From contig NZ_JACJPI010000071.1 of assembly GCF_014695975.1 (NCBI RefSeq), forward strand, positions 1 through 64,000: a stretch of DNA of 64,000 nucleotides, read 5' to 3'. Source of the DNA: Leptolyngbya sp. FACHB-321 (GTDB lineage: Bacteria; Cyanobacteriota; Cyanobacteriia; Leptolyngbyales; Leptolyngbyaceae). The position numbers and the translations under genes were made by a program. Positions 19,407 through 28,961 of the stretch are shown in pieces. Under the pieces are notes generated by a model, which ran no database searches, had not been told where the DNA came from, and worked only from the letters and a program-made list of their open reading frames with translations. The first letter of the stretch is position 1. Each line of letters starts with the position of its first letter.

Positions 19407-20405
19407 ATGCAAGCTCAAATCATCAACCGGTTTGGTGATCCTACTGTTTTCGAGACGGCAGATATCCCAGTTCCCCAGATTTTGCCCAATCATGTGTTGA
19501 TTTGGGTGAATGGCAACCAGCGTGAATCCTGTAGATCTCAAAATCCGTCAGGGCGTACCTGCATACGCGTCTGTTGCCCCTGATCTTCCTGCGGTGCTGC
19601 ATGGGGATGTGGCTGGAGTGGTGGAAGCAGTTGGTGAGGGCGTAAGCACCTTTCAACCTGGAGACGAAGTGTATGCTGTCCAGACGGAGTCAAAGGGCTG
19701 GGGGGTGCCGTAGCTGAATATATGTTGGCAGATGCAGATTTGGTGGCTCGTAAGCCCCAGTCCCTCACTATGGTGGCCGCAGCCGCCCTGCCCCTGATTT
19801 CAATTACGGCATGGGAAGCCATCATCGATCGCGCTAAAGTCTAACCCGGACAACGGGTGTTAATTTATGGTGCAACGGGAGGTGTGGGGCATATTGGGTT
19901 GCAGCTGGCGAAGTGGGCGGGGGCAAAGGTTTATGCCCTGGTATCAAGTGAGGGGAAAGGGGCGATTGCCCGTAAATTGGGAGCCGATTTCACCATCAAC
20001 TACTGCCAACAGACGGTCGAAGAATTCGTGGCAGACCACACGAATGGACAGGGGTTCGATGTGGTGTTTGACACGGTGGGAAATGACAATCTGCAAAATG
20101 CATTCAGAGCAGCAAAGCTGAATGGCACCGTAGTTTCGATTGTTTCGACGTCTCAGCAAGATCTAACCCTACTTCACACCAAAGGACTCACCCTACATTT
20201 AGTTTATCGACTCATTCCCATTCTTCATAACGTGGGACGATCGCACTAAGGAAAGATTCTGTCACAAGTGGCTCAACTGATGGATGCAGGGCATATGCAT
20301 CCTCTATTGGATACCAGAGTATTTAATTTTTCTGAAGTGACTCAGGCATACCAACGGGCTGAATCAGGACAGGCGTTGGGCAAAGTGGTACTCCAACAGG
20401 GATAA
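19407..20405 (+). pseudogene. Quinone oxidoreductase / zinc-type alcohol dehydrogenase (MDR), disrupted
   Basis: The full-length medium-chain dehydrogenase can be read across several frames. The start is QIINRFGDPTVFETADIP, then the catalytic domain (VLHGDVAGVVEAVGEGV), the Rossmann motif YGATGGVGHIGLQLAKWAG, and the end AYQRAESGQALGKVVLQQG with stop 20403-20405. At least two frameshifts (near 19510 and 19700), an in-frame TAA before the Rossmann motif and another break near 20248 disrupt it. The domain order is intact, so decay is recent. It belongs to the co-oriented catabolic cluster. Confidence 0.85.
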
Positions 20406-20448
20406 CTGAAAAACGCGCTCTAAATACCTGAATGAGGTTTCTAGACTT

Positions 20449-21240
20449 ATGACAACAATTCACATTGATCCCAATGAGTTATCGAACAAGAGAGTGCTGG
20501 TAACAGGCGGAACTAAGGGCATGGGCGCAGCGATCGTCAACCGTTTGAGGCAAGCTGGTGCAAAAGTCATCACAACTGCCCGGTCAAAGCCTGATGAACT
20601 TCAATTTCCAGATTTGTTTATTCAATCTGACATCAGCACATCTGATGGTGTGGAAAAAGTGACCGAGGAAGTGTTCGCTCGTCTTGGCAGTGTGGACATC
20701 TTAATTAATAATGTAGGTGGTTCTTCAGCACCCATTGGTGGCGCACTTGTCCTCAGTGACGAGGATTGGCAGCAGACGTTTAATGCAAATTTGTTCGCTG
20801 CTGTTCGCTTAGATCGAGCGTTTCTACCTCAGATGCTGGAACAAGGTTCGGGGGTCATCGTCCATATTTCATCTATCCAACGCACGCTCCCACTTTATGC
20901 AACCTTGCCATTAGCTGCGGCGAAAGCGGCGCTGACGAATTACAGCAAAGGGCTCTCCAAAGAAGTTGCACCAAAAGGAGTGCGGGTAAATACCGTTGCT
21001 CCTGGTTTCATCGAGACGTCAGCCACCACAAGACGGATCGAGAGAATTGCTGCTAATGCAGGAACAGACTTTAATACTGCAAGACTTAAACTGATGGATT
21101 CCCTTGGCGGAATTCCAATGGGTCGTCCGGGTGTCCCTGAGGAAGTCGCTGAACTGGTTGCTTTCCTGGTATCCGATCGCGCTTCTTACATCAACGGAAC
21201 TGAGCTTGTAATTGATGGTGGAACCATTCCTACCGTGTGA
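20449..21240 (+). CDS. Short-chain dehydrogenase/reductase with altered YxxxK motif
   Basis: A 263-residue SDR. The NAD(P)-binding motif is [13 protein letters not shown], catalytic Ser in HISSIQ, and the C-terminal GTELVIDGG are typical. At the catalytic YxxxK position the sequence reads [10 protein letters not shown]: Lys is kept but the Tyr is Leu. That residue normally donates the proton, so activity is doubtful or the motif is displaced. It is the last gene of the catabolic run. Confidence 0.87.
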   Translation: MTTIHIDPNELSNKRVLVTGGTKGMGAAIVNRLRQAGAKVITTARSKPDELQFPDLFIQSDISTSDGVEKVTEEVFARLGSVDILINNVGGSSAPIGGALVLSDEDWQQTFNANLFAAVRLDRAFLPQMLEQGSGVIVHISSIQRTLPLYATLPLAAAKAALTNYSKGLSKEVAPKGVRVNTVAPGFIETSATTRRIERIAANAGTDFNTARLKLMDSLGGIPMGRPGVPEEVAELVAFLVSDRASYINGTELVIDGGTIPTV

Positions 21241-21552
21241 GACATCAGAGTTAGGTTCTGTAAACATAACAGCAAACAACGTCAAAAAAATTGCGAACCT
21301 TTGCAAAGACTTTTGGAATACTCTTTTGTGGTTGACCTAGCGTTTCCACCCACCCAAACTTGCTTGCTGCGTCCGTCTGCTGACTAAAGCGATCGTCTTT
21401 TTAGCGCGGCAACCTGGCTCTTGTTTGAACTGTACCCAACCAGTGGCAGCTAGTTCGATTTAGACAAAGGTGGTGGACTTTACGTCTCTCGGTTGCGACT
21501 GGTGCTGCAGGAGTCACCCTGTTATCAAGGTAAACTTTACTGTTAGAGCTTG
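21241..21552. other. Non-coding stretch after the catabolic cluster
   Basis: No supportable gene on either strand. The region lies between the SDR stop and a decayed hypothetical gene plus IS630 insertion. Confidence 0.5.
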
Positions 21553-21868
21553 CTAGCAGGTCTGTAAGTGCGCGTTTAGCCTTAAGTTGGACTGTCCTAA
21601 ATCAACCTGCAGCTGTTCGTCCAACAGCTGCGCTCGCTGCAGAAATTCTGTGAGCACCTCAGCGAGCGCTGCTTCTAGCGGTCGCAGTTGGTCACTTAAC
21701 CAATAGTGCGTCTCGGCGGCTTCCGGCACTAACACCAAGTATCTTCCTAGGTGTAGCGGCGAAACTGGCGGACGCGGCGAAACAAACCGACCAGGTGCGC
21801 CGGACACTCGCAAGCAATCACCTCGGCGGCTTCACAGATCCCTTGCGGTTGCTCGTCCGAAAAATCTG
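21553..21868 (-). pseudogene. Small conserved hypothetical protein, frameshifted
   Basis: On the minus strand, an upstream frame gives GICEAAEVIACECPAHLVG and VRQFRRYT, then stops. A second frame continues ETHYWLSDQLRPLEAALAE and TEFLQRAQLLDEQLQ. Together they look like one small helical cyanobacterial protein broken by a frameshift near 21750. The IS630 element at 21870 begins at its 5' edge. Family is remembered only loosely; function unknown. Confidence 0.45.
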
Positions 21869-21869
21869 A

Positions 21870-23021
21870 TACCAACTTAAATGAGCTATAGGGCAGATGA
21901 ACTAGACTGAGAGAGCTGTTTCCAGCCTTCTACTGATGGTGGGCGTGACCTCAATTGACGTGAAAGAAAGTTTAGCTGATCTGGCAGAACCGTTGCGCCA
22001 AGTCGAAATGCCAACAGCTAAAGAACGCTTGCAAGTCCTTTACTAGTACTGGCTCAAACAGGACAAGGCACCGAGTATCAGTGCCATTGCCAAAGCGGTC
22101 GGAAAACATCGAAACACGGTGCAAACCTGGTGATGGCATTACCGAGCAGGTGGTGTGCCAGCGATGTTGGCGGTCAAGAAACCACAGGGGGGCGTGCGAG
22201 TGATTCCGCAGTGAGCCGAAACGGCTTTGGCAAAGCGGTTGCAAGAGAGTCATGGCTTCCAAAGCTATGGAGCGGTGCAACAGTGGTTAACCGAAACGCT
22301 AGGGGTCGAAGCGGAGTATCACGCGGTCGATCCGATGACCCGCTACTGACTCAAAGCCAAGCTCAAGGTCGCACGTCCTCAAAATGACAAGCAAGACAGT
22401 GTGCAGCGCGCTGCTTTTAAGCAAACCTTGCAGACAACCTTGAATTGCTAAGACAGTACGACCGCCAGATACGACAGGATAAGCGAGCGATCCGCTACTT
22501 TACACAGGATGAGAGCCGCTTTGGCCTCAAAACCATCATCAGACGCTTGAGCACCGCGTGTGGTGTCAAACCGATTGGCGTTTGGCAGCGGTTATTCAAA
22601 GCGTTTTAACTTTACGGTGCGGTTGAACCGGCGACAGGCGCATCCTTCTTCTTGCAATTTTCTCATGTCGATACCGAATGCTACCAGCGGTTTTTGGACG
22701 AGTTCGCCCAAGCGTATCCCGATAGTCTCAATATTCTTCAAGTGGACAAGGGGCGCTTTCACAAGGGCAAAGACTTGGTTGTACCAGAGGACATCGTCTT
22801 GTTGTTCCAACCGCCTTACTGTCCAGAGTTAAACCCAAGTGAGCGGTTGTGGAAACACCTCAAGGCAGAGCTCAAGTGGGCTTCGTTCAAAACCCTGACG
22901 CAACTGCAAACCAAAGTTGATCAACTCCTCGCTGAGTTAACACCAGCAGTGATTGCTTCCATCACGGCTTACCCCTTCATCTTGGATGCCTTATCTGCCT
23001 TGAAAGCCGTTTAAATTGGTA
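21870..23021 (+). mobile_element. IS630-type insertion sequence, inactive
   Basis: The left end has TACCAACTTAAATGAG at 21870 and the right end TTTAAATTGGTA ending at 23021, giving imperfect terminal inverted repeats bounded by TA dinucleotides. The interior is filled by one degraded transposase gene. About 1.15 kb, the usual IS630 size. Confidence 0.75.
21936..23014 (+). pseudogene. IS630 transposase with multiple stops
   Basis: Reading from ATG 21936, the HTH region (ISAIAKAVGKHRNTVQTW) is interrupted by TAG and TGA codons. The middle (FTQDESRFGLKT, first DDE Asp region) is followed by a TAA and a frameshift. The C-terminal part (LNILQVDKGRFHKGKDL with the second Asp; CPELNPSERLWKHLK with Glu) is intact to TAA 23014. 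At least five inactivating lesions make this copy dead. It is a different IS630 lineage from those at 1-227 and 26405-27369. Confidence 0.85.
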
Positions 23022-23438
23022 TGACATTGTAAAATTGACACCACTTTGTACAAGGTCACTCCCTCTAGCGTGCCCACCGCCTTTGCCTGTCAGCCAGCGA
23101 GATGGCTGAAGTTTGCCTAGTGACTGTGCTGATCACTGCCGCTGCTAGACTCGTTCAGCACTGCCACAACCCTTGGAAGCCTTGCATAGTAACAGTTCTA
23201 CTTTTTTAGTCACTTGGTGGTCCGCAGCCACCCGCAACTAACTAACAGCAGAAGCGGCAACCTCGCTTCTGCATCAGAGCTAATAGGAACGAGAACAGCG
23301 GTGTTGCAGACTATAACCGAATGGTGATACAGACCAATTTCGGTCCAGCTAGCTGTGAGAGAAAGACCGAAACTTTCCGCCTCTTAGTAGTTAGCCCACA
23401 GGATTTCTGTAAAGAAGTAACTCGAACGTTATGTGCTA
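23022..23438. other. Non-coding stretch between IS630 and histidine kinase
   Basis: No gene supported. At 23219-23250 a short segment (CCGCAGCCACCCGCAACTAA) resembles the ends of the dispersed ~60-bp repeat seen at 27591, 30928 and 33852, but it is incomplete. Confidence 0.4.
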
Positions 23439-23480
23439 GCAGCACGTTAATCCAGCCGTTTAGCTGGATTAACGTGCTGC
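23439..23480 (-). terminator. Perfect 18-bp hairpin overlapping the kinase stop codon
   Basis: Bases 23439-23456 and 23463-23480 are exact reverse complements around a 6-base loop. The stop codon of the minus-strand kinase lies in the left arm, so the last residues (QHVNPAKRLD) are encoded by the hairpin. Stem strength suggests a transcription terminator or RNA stabiliser; no strong T tract follows. Confidence 0.6.
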
Positions 23481-25654
23481 CGGAGAGGAATCCGAATGAC
23501 GAACTCAGTTCCTTCACCAGAGATTGAGAAGCACTCCAATTTGCCGCCATGTTTCTCTGTGATGATTTGGTAGCTGATGGACATCCCCATTCCTGTGCCT
23601 TTCCCAAGCGGTTTAGTCGTAAAGAAGGGATTAAATATTTGTTGTTGAACCTCTTTAGGAATACCGACTCCGTTATCGGCAATCCCTACTTCGACCCATT
23701 CTGCGTTCACAATCGACGTGCGAATTGTAATTTGATTGGGATGATCCTTGAGCGTTTGAGCGGTGCGCTTAGTATGACTCTCTTCGATCGCATCAATCGA
23801 ATTCACCAAGATATTCATAAATACTTGGTTCAGCTGTCCAGGATAGCACTCGACGAGCGGTAGTACAGAGTAGTCTTTGACCAGCGCAATCTCTGGTCGC
23901 TCGGATGTAGCTTTGAGGCGGTGTTGCAGAATCATCAGGGTGCTATCAATCCCTTCGTGAATATCAACCGCTTTGAATTCAGCTTCATCCATGCGGGAGA
24001 AGTTTCGCAACGAGAGGACAATCTGACGAATGCGATCGGTTCCCAGTTTCATAGAAGCCAGCATCTTTGGTAGATCTTCCTGTAAAAACTCGAGATCGAT
24101 AGCTTCAGCAATCGATTGAATTTCAGGGGAAGGGTTAGAATCATGCTGCTGCAGCACCTGCACAAACTCTAGTAGATTCTCGGTGTATTCCTGCACATGG
24201 GCGAGATTCCCATGAATGAAGTTAACTGGATTATTAATTTCGTGGGCAATTCCGGCAACAAGCTGTCCTAAACTCGACATTTTTTCGCTTTGAATCACTT
24301 GCGATTGAGTGCGCTGTAATTCCTTTAATGTATTTTTGAGTTCGGCTGTGCGCTCTTCCACCCGGTCTTCCAATTCCTCTTTGCTGTTCTCTAAGGCAGC
24401 AAACGAGCCGCGCACTTGCCCTGCCATATGATTGAAGGAATTGGACAGTGTGTTGAGTTCTCGAATACTGCTCGTTTCTACCGTCTGATCTAAATTGCCA
24501 GATGCTATTGACTCACTTGCCCAGTTGAGGCGAAGAATTGGACGCGCAATCCAACGAGATGTAAGGACACCCATGAGAGAAGCAATCACCAATGCGCCGA
24601 AACAAAGTGCGATTGTGGTGTATGTATTGGCATTAATTTGCGCCATAAATGTGTTTTCTGGCACACTCACTACAACCAGCCAATCTAAGCCATATTCGTC
24701 GCGCCAGGGTACAACATTAATGAAATTCCTTTCTCCCTGCACCTCAAGCTGAAAGTCTGTACTTCGGGTGATGGACTGAAGCTTGTTAGAGGTAAGGAGA
24801 TGTTTGGCGATCGCCTGGATAGTTAAATTCGGGCTGTCGAGCGCCCGCAAGCGCTGTGTTTTCTCGTCAATGAGCACGAAGGGCTTCTCTGTACTCGAAT
24901 TAGCGATCAGGACACCATCCCGCTCTACAATAAACACTTCCCCAGATTGGCTGATATCCAAATTGCGTAAGAAATCGCTAAGTTTCAGCAGGTGGATATC
25001 GACTGCAATCATTCCCAGCAGGCGATTTTGCGAATCATAGATCGGGCGGCTGGCAGAGGCAGCAATGTAGGGTCCCGTTGGAAGATTTGAAGTAGTAACC
25101 TTTGCCCAAATCGGTTTGCCAGCAGCAATGGGTTCGGTATACCAAGGTTCAGTGAGATTATCCCAATCCCACGTAGCGTTAACCCGAGTGCGATTGCCTT
25201 GTACATCCGTAGCGTAGTTAGTATTGATTTTAGACGGCTCAGTCGTCCAATCATCAATAGTGATAGTTTTGCCGTCGTAACTAGCAGCTGCGATTCCCCC
25301 ACCTGTGGCTAAACCAATACCAATGTATGTTACGTCGTACGCCTGAATTTGATCCCAGAGGTATTTGCCCACTGTTTCGCGATCGCCTACCTCTAAAATT
25401 CCCCGGCGGATAGCATCTGCATTGATTTGGTTAAGGGTTTGAGGAATTTCAAGATAGGACTTCAGGTGTTCATCCACAACATCGCTAGTACGAGCTATCA
25501 ACTGTTCTGCCAAGTCATTGACTGCTCTCTGTCCATTCTTAAAGGACAAGTAGCCGACTAAACTAACGGCTCCAAGAATTTGAAGAATGAAGGGAACAAT
25601 AAGAACAATTTGTAATGGAAACGCGCCCACCTTGCGAGGCTGATGAATTTTCAT
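23447..25654 (-). CDS. Membrane sensor histidine kinase (Cache, HAMP, HisKA, HATPase)
   Basis: A 735-residue sensor. An N-terminal membrane segment (IVLIVPFILQILGAVSLVG) is followed by an extracytoplasmic double-Cache-like region, a second membrane segment near residue 350, HAMP, a coiled coil, HisKA with phospho-acceptor His in AGIAHEINNPVNF, and HATPase_c (NILVNSIDAIEE, DNGVGIP, GKGTGMGMSIS). Cache domains sense small extracellular molecules such as amino acids or carboxylates. No response regulator gene is adjacent, so its partner is elsewhere. The end is set within a strong hairpin. Confidence 0.9.
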   Translation of the reverse strand: MKIHQPRKVGAFPLQIVLIVPFILQILGAVSLVGYLSFKNGQRAVNDLAEQLIARTSDVVDEHLKSYLEIPQTLNQINADAIRRGILEVGDRETVGKYLWDQIQAYDVTYIGIGLATGGGIAAASYDGKTITIDDWTTEPSKINTNYATDVQGNRTRVNATWDWDNLTEPWYTEPIAAGKPIWAKVTTSNLPTGPYIAASASRPIYDSQNRLLGMIAVDIHLLKLSDFLRNLDISQSGEVFIVERDGVLIANSSTEKPFVLIDEKTQRLRALDSPNLTIQAIAKHLLTSNKLQSITRSTDFQLEVQGERNFINVVPWRDEYGLDWLVVVSVPENTFMAQINANTYTTIALCFGALVIASLMGVLTSRWIARPILRLNWASESIASGNLDQTVETSSIRELNTLSNSFNHMAGQVRGSFAALENSKEELEDRVEERTAELKNTLKELQRTQSQVIQSEKMSSLGQLVAGIAHEINNPVNFIHGNLAHVQEYTENLLEFVQVLQQHDSNPSPEIQSIAEAIDLEFLQEDLPKMLASMKLGTDRIRQIVLSLRNFSRMDEAEFKAVDIHEGIDSTLMILQHRLKATSERPEIALVKDYSVLPLVECYPGQLNQVFMNILVNSIDAIEESHTKRTAQTLKDHPNQITIRTSIVNAEWVEVGIADNGVGIPKEVQQQIFNPFFTTKPLGKGTGMGMSISYQIITEKHGGKLECFSISGEGTEFVIRIPLRQHVNPAKRLD

Positions 25655-25948
25655 TGTAGGGAAAACGACACTAATCCTCGTATAGGATTCCCATAATGCC
25701 CATGTAGCTAACTTTCGATGAGCTTTGCTTCAAGCAGTGCACTATTTGATGGACAGGTTGAGCAAGTTGCTGTGAAAGCGTTGGGGGCGATTACTCAAAG
25801 GGTGCACGCTAAAAACTCCAAAGCAGCGGACCGAAAACGCGAGTTTAGTTTCTGGCGTCTGAACGCTGCGGGTGCCCATTGATAAACGTGGGTAATGATG
25901 AGCTTGTGCTACCGATGCTGCACCAGCGGTCAACTGGCACAATAGCTA
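25655..25948. other. Upstream region of the histidine kinase
   Basis: About 290 bp with no supportable gene. It should contain the promoter of the minus-strand histidine kinase. No clear operator or promoter element could be singled out. Confidence 0.4.
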
Positions 25949-26200
25949 ATACCAACTCTTTAAATACCGGCTACAGATAGTGCATTCCGAATGGAGTCCC
26001 ACCCTCCAAACGAAGCAATGACTGCTGGAGTCATCGCTTCCAGCCTTGAGCGCATCAACAACCGCAACTCATCCAAACTCTTGGGTAACTGCCATCGCAA
26101 CCCCAACTTAAAATGCTGCCATACTCGCTCAATTGGATTAGTTTCTGGCGCATGTGATGGCTGAAACATCAGGATGATGTTGCTTGGAATCTGCAAGCCC
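25949..26200 (-). mobile_element. IS630-type fragment: transposase C terminus plus one terminal repeat
   Basis: The minus strand encodes the last 78 residues of an IS630 transposase (PETNPIERVWQHFKLGLRW) close to the fragment at 1-227. The sequence TAATACCAACTCTTTAAA at 25947-25964 matches the end of that element in inverse orientation. The 5' part is missing beyond about 26200, so this is a truncated relic. Confidence 0.75.
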
Positions 26201-26404
26201 TTGGCTCTATGTGCCCCGGCTGTCCAGTTGGCTGATGAGGATACTGTCGTTGTATCCCTTTTCTGTCACTCTAGTCGGATAGAAATCCACAAGCTACGCT
26301 GCACAGCGGTTTCGCTTCTCGGATGAGTTTTGGCAGTCTTATTGAGAAATTGAGGCTAGATAAGGCTTCCAGAATTCACTCCTACGAAAGTGAAAGCTGG
26401 CATT

Positions 26405-27369
26405 ATAGCTATTGCCAGGACAATTAGGACATAGGCTAAGAGCTATGCTGACTCTAGGAGCCACACTGTGTCTATGGCACAAGCCTACAGTTAGGACTTG
26501 CGACAAAAGGTGCTCAACGCCATTCCGTTAGACGGTCTGAAGAAGAGTGAAGCGGCACAAGTCTGCCAACTCAGTCGCCACACAATCGACCGATGGTTGC
26601 AACGGCAAGAGGAGACTGGAGACTACCAAGCCAAAACTACTCGACCGCATCGTACCAGCAGCAAAAGCACCGATTGGGACAAGTTTGCCGAGTTTGCCAA
26701 ACAGCATGGGGATAAAACCCAAGCTCAGATGGCAGAGCGCTGGGAAGAGCCGGTCAGTGCTCGCACCATTTCCAAAGCACTGCACCAACTTGGATTGAGT
26801 CGAAAAAAAGACGTATGGCGATCGGGAACGGGATGAGGGCAAACGGGCTGCTTTTCTGGAACCACTAGCTAAGGTTCCCTGGTCCGACCGAGTCTACCGC
26901 GATGAATCGGGGATGGATGAACGGGAGGAGGATGGTTACGGTTGGTGCGAACCTGGAGTGCGCTTTGAAGCGCTCAAGTCAGGGCGGCAAAGTGGGCGAG
27001 TCAACATGATTGCCGCTTACTGTGAGCAGCAGTTGAGCGCTGCTTTTACCGTAGACGGTGCTTGCAACCGAGTGGTGTTTGAAACCTGGCTAGAAACTTG
27101 TTTACTGCCAACGCTCCAACCTGGAAAGGTGTTGATTTTAGATAACGCCACGTTCCGCTATGGTGGACGCATGACTCAACTGGTTGAGTCAGTCGGTTGT
27201 CGTTTGTTCTATTTACCTGCTTATTCTCCAGATTTCAATTGCATTGAAAAGTGTTAGGCTTGGCTCGAAAATCGCATTCGCAAACGCTTGTCTCATGTCG
27301 ATTCTTTAAGTCAAGCGATGGAGTCTGTTCTGAAAGATGCTGTGTCCTAATACTCTTGTCTATAGCTAT
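26405..27369 (+). mobile_element. Second IS630-lineage element, inactive
   Basis: The ends ATAGCTATTGCCAGGACAAT (left) and, in reverse complement, ATAGCTATAGACAAGAGTAT (right) form imperfect terminal inverted repeats of about 30 bp. The shared core includes the AGGACA next to the coding region. TA dinucleotides flank the element. One broken transposase fills the interior. Confidence 0.75.
26474..27350 (+). pseudogene. IS630 transposase with two nonsense codons and a frameshift
   Basis: From ATG 26474 the N terminus reads MAQAYS, then TAG, then DLRQKVLNAI with HTH (KKSEAAQVCQLSRHTIDRW). A run of seven A near 26805 shifts the frame. DDE motifs follow (YRDESG; VLILDNATFR). A TAG at about 27256 interrupts IEKC-AWLENRIRK, and the protein ends at TAA 27350. 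Each lesion looks like a single-base change, so decay is recent. Confidence 0.85.
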
Positions 27370-27590
27370 GGAGACTGAAAACCGCTTTTTGAAACGTCTG
27401 CTGAGTTAGTGTTTCGACCTTAGCGTACGTTTCTGTTCCGATCCTATGCAATCCCCGTAGATAAACATCTGAAAACAAACCACGCGATTCATAAGCTCTA
27501 CTAACCAAGGGATTGCGATCCTCACTTTGGATGACTGCAAACTGGCACAAGGTTCCAAACCTCAATTTCACCTTTGCCCGTCTGCAGAAT
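27370..27590. other. Non-coding stretch after IS630
   Basis: No supportable gene. The segment separates the IS630 right end from the first copy of the ~60-bp repeat family. Confidence 0.4.
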
Positions 27591-27660
27591 CCGCAGCTAA
27601 CCAGTCCACCGGCGCACTTGCACAGCTGCTCCGGGGGGCAACTAACCTAGGCGATCGCTC
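27591..27660. repeat. CCGGGGTGCAACTAACC repeat family, copy A
   Basis: The segment CCGCAGCTAACCAGTCCACC, GGCGCACTTGCAC, then GCTGCTCCGGGGGGCAACTA and GGCGATCGC, is shared with the copies at 30928 and 33852. It starts and ends with CAGCTAAC/CAACTAAC, about 45 bp apart. No coding potential; function unknown. Confidence 0.6.
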
Positions 27661-27695
27661 GATGTAGCTGAAAGCGGTGCCGTCGGTGTCAGCAG

Positions 27696-28028
27696 TTGTA
27701 CGTTTTCACGAAAGATAGCGCGGTTTTCAAATTCGTAGCGTATAGCTCCTATCTTCTTTGCGTCATGGCTCGCGGTAATGTGCTGCGTGACTTTAAAAGG
27801 GGAAGCAGCTTTGCATCACGCATCCGCCCGTTTCCTTCATCGGCAGCCGTTGTTGCAATAAACCTGCCGCATAAATTTGAGCAGATAGAACTTTTGTGCC
27901 ATGCCTTTGCTCGTGAGACCTGATAAAGCTGAGGTAAAAAATAAAGTGCTTGTTCTGCAGAGGTTGGACGCTTTATGGTGCCGCGCCACGAATTTGAAAA
28001 CCGCGCCTTTTTTTATCAAAACGTACAA
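27696..28028. mobile_element. 333-bp MITE-like element with ~40-bp inverted repeats
   Basis: TTGTACGTTTT at 27696 and the block GCGCGGTTTTCAAATTCGT up to 27735 are mirrored by ACGAATTTGAAAACCGCGCC at 27988 and AAAACGTACAA ending at 28028. The interior has no transposase. Both arms can be translated into similar short peptides only because they are inverted copies. This is the layout of a non-autonomous MITE; its parent element was not seen in the window. Confidence 0.7.
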
Positions 28029-28083
28029 TTAGCGCTCTAGAGACGAGTTGAGATGGAAACGTTTACAGACTTGATCGCGCCAA

Positions 28084-28833
28084 TCATGCCTGACGCATGC
28101 GGCGGAGAAACGTGTGGAGTCGATCGCTCTGCGGATTCGTCAGTACCTCACGCGCTGGACCCTCTTCCACAATCAAGCCCTGATCCAAAAACAGCACGCG
28201 ATTGGCAACGTCGCGGGCAAACTGAATTTCGTGAGTGACGACCACCATCGTCATGCCCTTATCGGCAAGCTGCTGCATCACCTCCAGCACCTCACCGACC
28301 AGTTCCGGGTCTAAAGCACTTGTTGGTTCATCAAACAGCATAATCTGCGGCTCCATGCACAAACTACGCGCGATCGCCACGCGCTGCTTTTGCCCCCCAG
28401 ATAACTGATCCGGGTAGGCATCTATTTTGTCTGCTAGCCCTACTTGCTCCAGATAAAAGCGCGCCCGCTCCTGGCTTTCCTGCTTCGATCGGTTTAGCAC
28501 CTGCTGCGGAGCCAGCGTCAAATTATCCAGCACGCTTAAATGGGGAAACAGATTGAACTGCTGGAACACCATGCCAATTTGTGATCGCACATCGCGGAGT
28601 TGTTTTCGCGTCAGCGCTGGTTGCGACAGCTCGATACCTGTGACAACAATACGTCCCTGGTCGATCGTTTCCAACCGATTGAGGCAGCGCAGTAGCGTAC
28701 TTTTGCCGCAGCCTGACGAACCAATCACTGCCAGCACTTCAGCGCGATCGACGTGACCGCTAATCCCCTTCAGCACATGCAGGGGTCCGTAGTATTTCTC
28801 GATATGCTCAAACAGAACTGGGGGCGTGCTCAT
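28084..28833 (-). CDS. glnQ: Amino-acid ABC transporter ATP-binding protein (GlnQ type)
   Basis: A 249-residue ATPase with Walker A GSSGCGKST, Q-loop VFQQFNLFPHLSVL, signature LSGGQKQRVAIARSL, Walker B MLFDEPTSALDPE and switch His in VVVTHE. This set is typical of polar-amino-acid importers. It is divergently arranged from the fused binding-protein/permease gene at 28962, with 128 bp between. It energises uptake at the inner face of the membrane. The substrate (Gln, Glu, Arg or similar) cannot be fixed. Base composition here is visibly richer in G+C than the flanking IS-rich DNA. Confidence 0.92.
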   Translation of the reverse strand: MSTPPVLFEHIEKYYGPLHVLKGISGHVDRAEVLAVIGSSGCGKSTLLRCLNRLETIDQGRIVVTGIELSQPALTRKQLRDVRSQIGMVFQQFNLFPHLSVLDNLTLAPQQVLNRSKQESQERARFYLEQVGLADKIDAYPDQLSGGQKQRVAIARSLCMEPQIMLFDEPTSALDPELVGEVLEVMQQLADKGMTMVVVTHEIQFARDVANRVLFLDQGLIVEEGPAREVLTNPQSDRLHTFLRRMRQA

Positions 28834-28961
28834 AAGCTCAAAAAACCAAAAATGGAACTCCAGACAGATTCAGAGTTCAATGAATTAATCCAGTTATAGA
28901 TAAAATCTGTTTTACGCATCTCTCCTTTTTAGAAGAGATTGTCCTCTAGCCAATCTAAATC
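28834..28961. promoter_or_regulatory. Divergent promoter region of the amino-acid transporter
   Basis: The 128-bp AT-rich gap between the oppositely oriented ATPase and binding-protein/permease genes must hold both promoters. The poly-A/T tracts around 28880-28930 stand out from the G+C-rich genes. No operator is recognised. Confidence 0.5.

Noticed and set aside
27696-27923. Open frames on both strands beginning with similar short peptides (MYVFTK / MYVLIK)
   Set aside because: Similarity arises because they are the two inverted arms of the MITE-like element.
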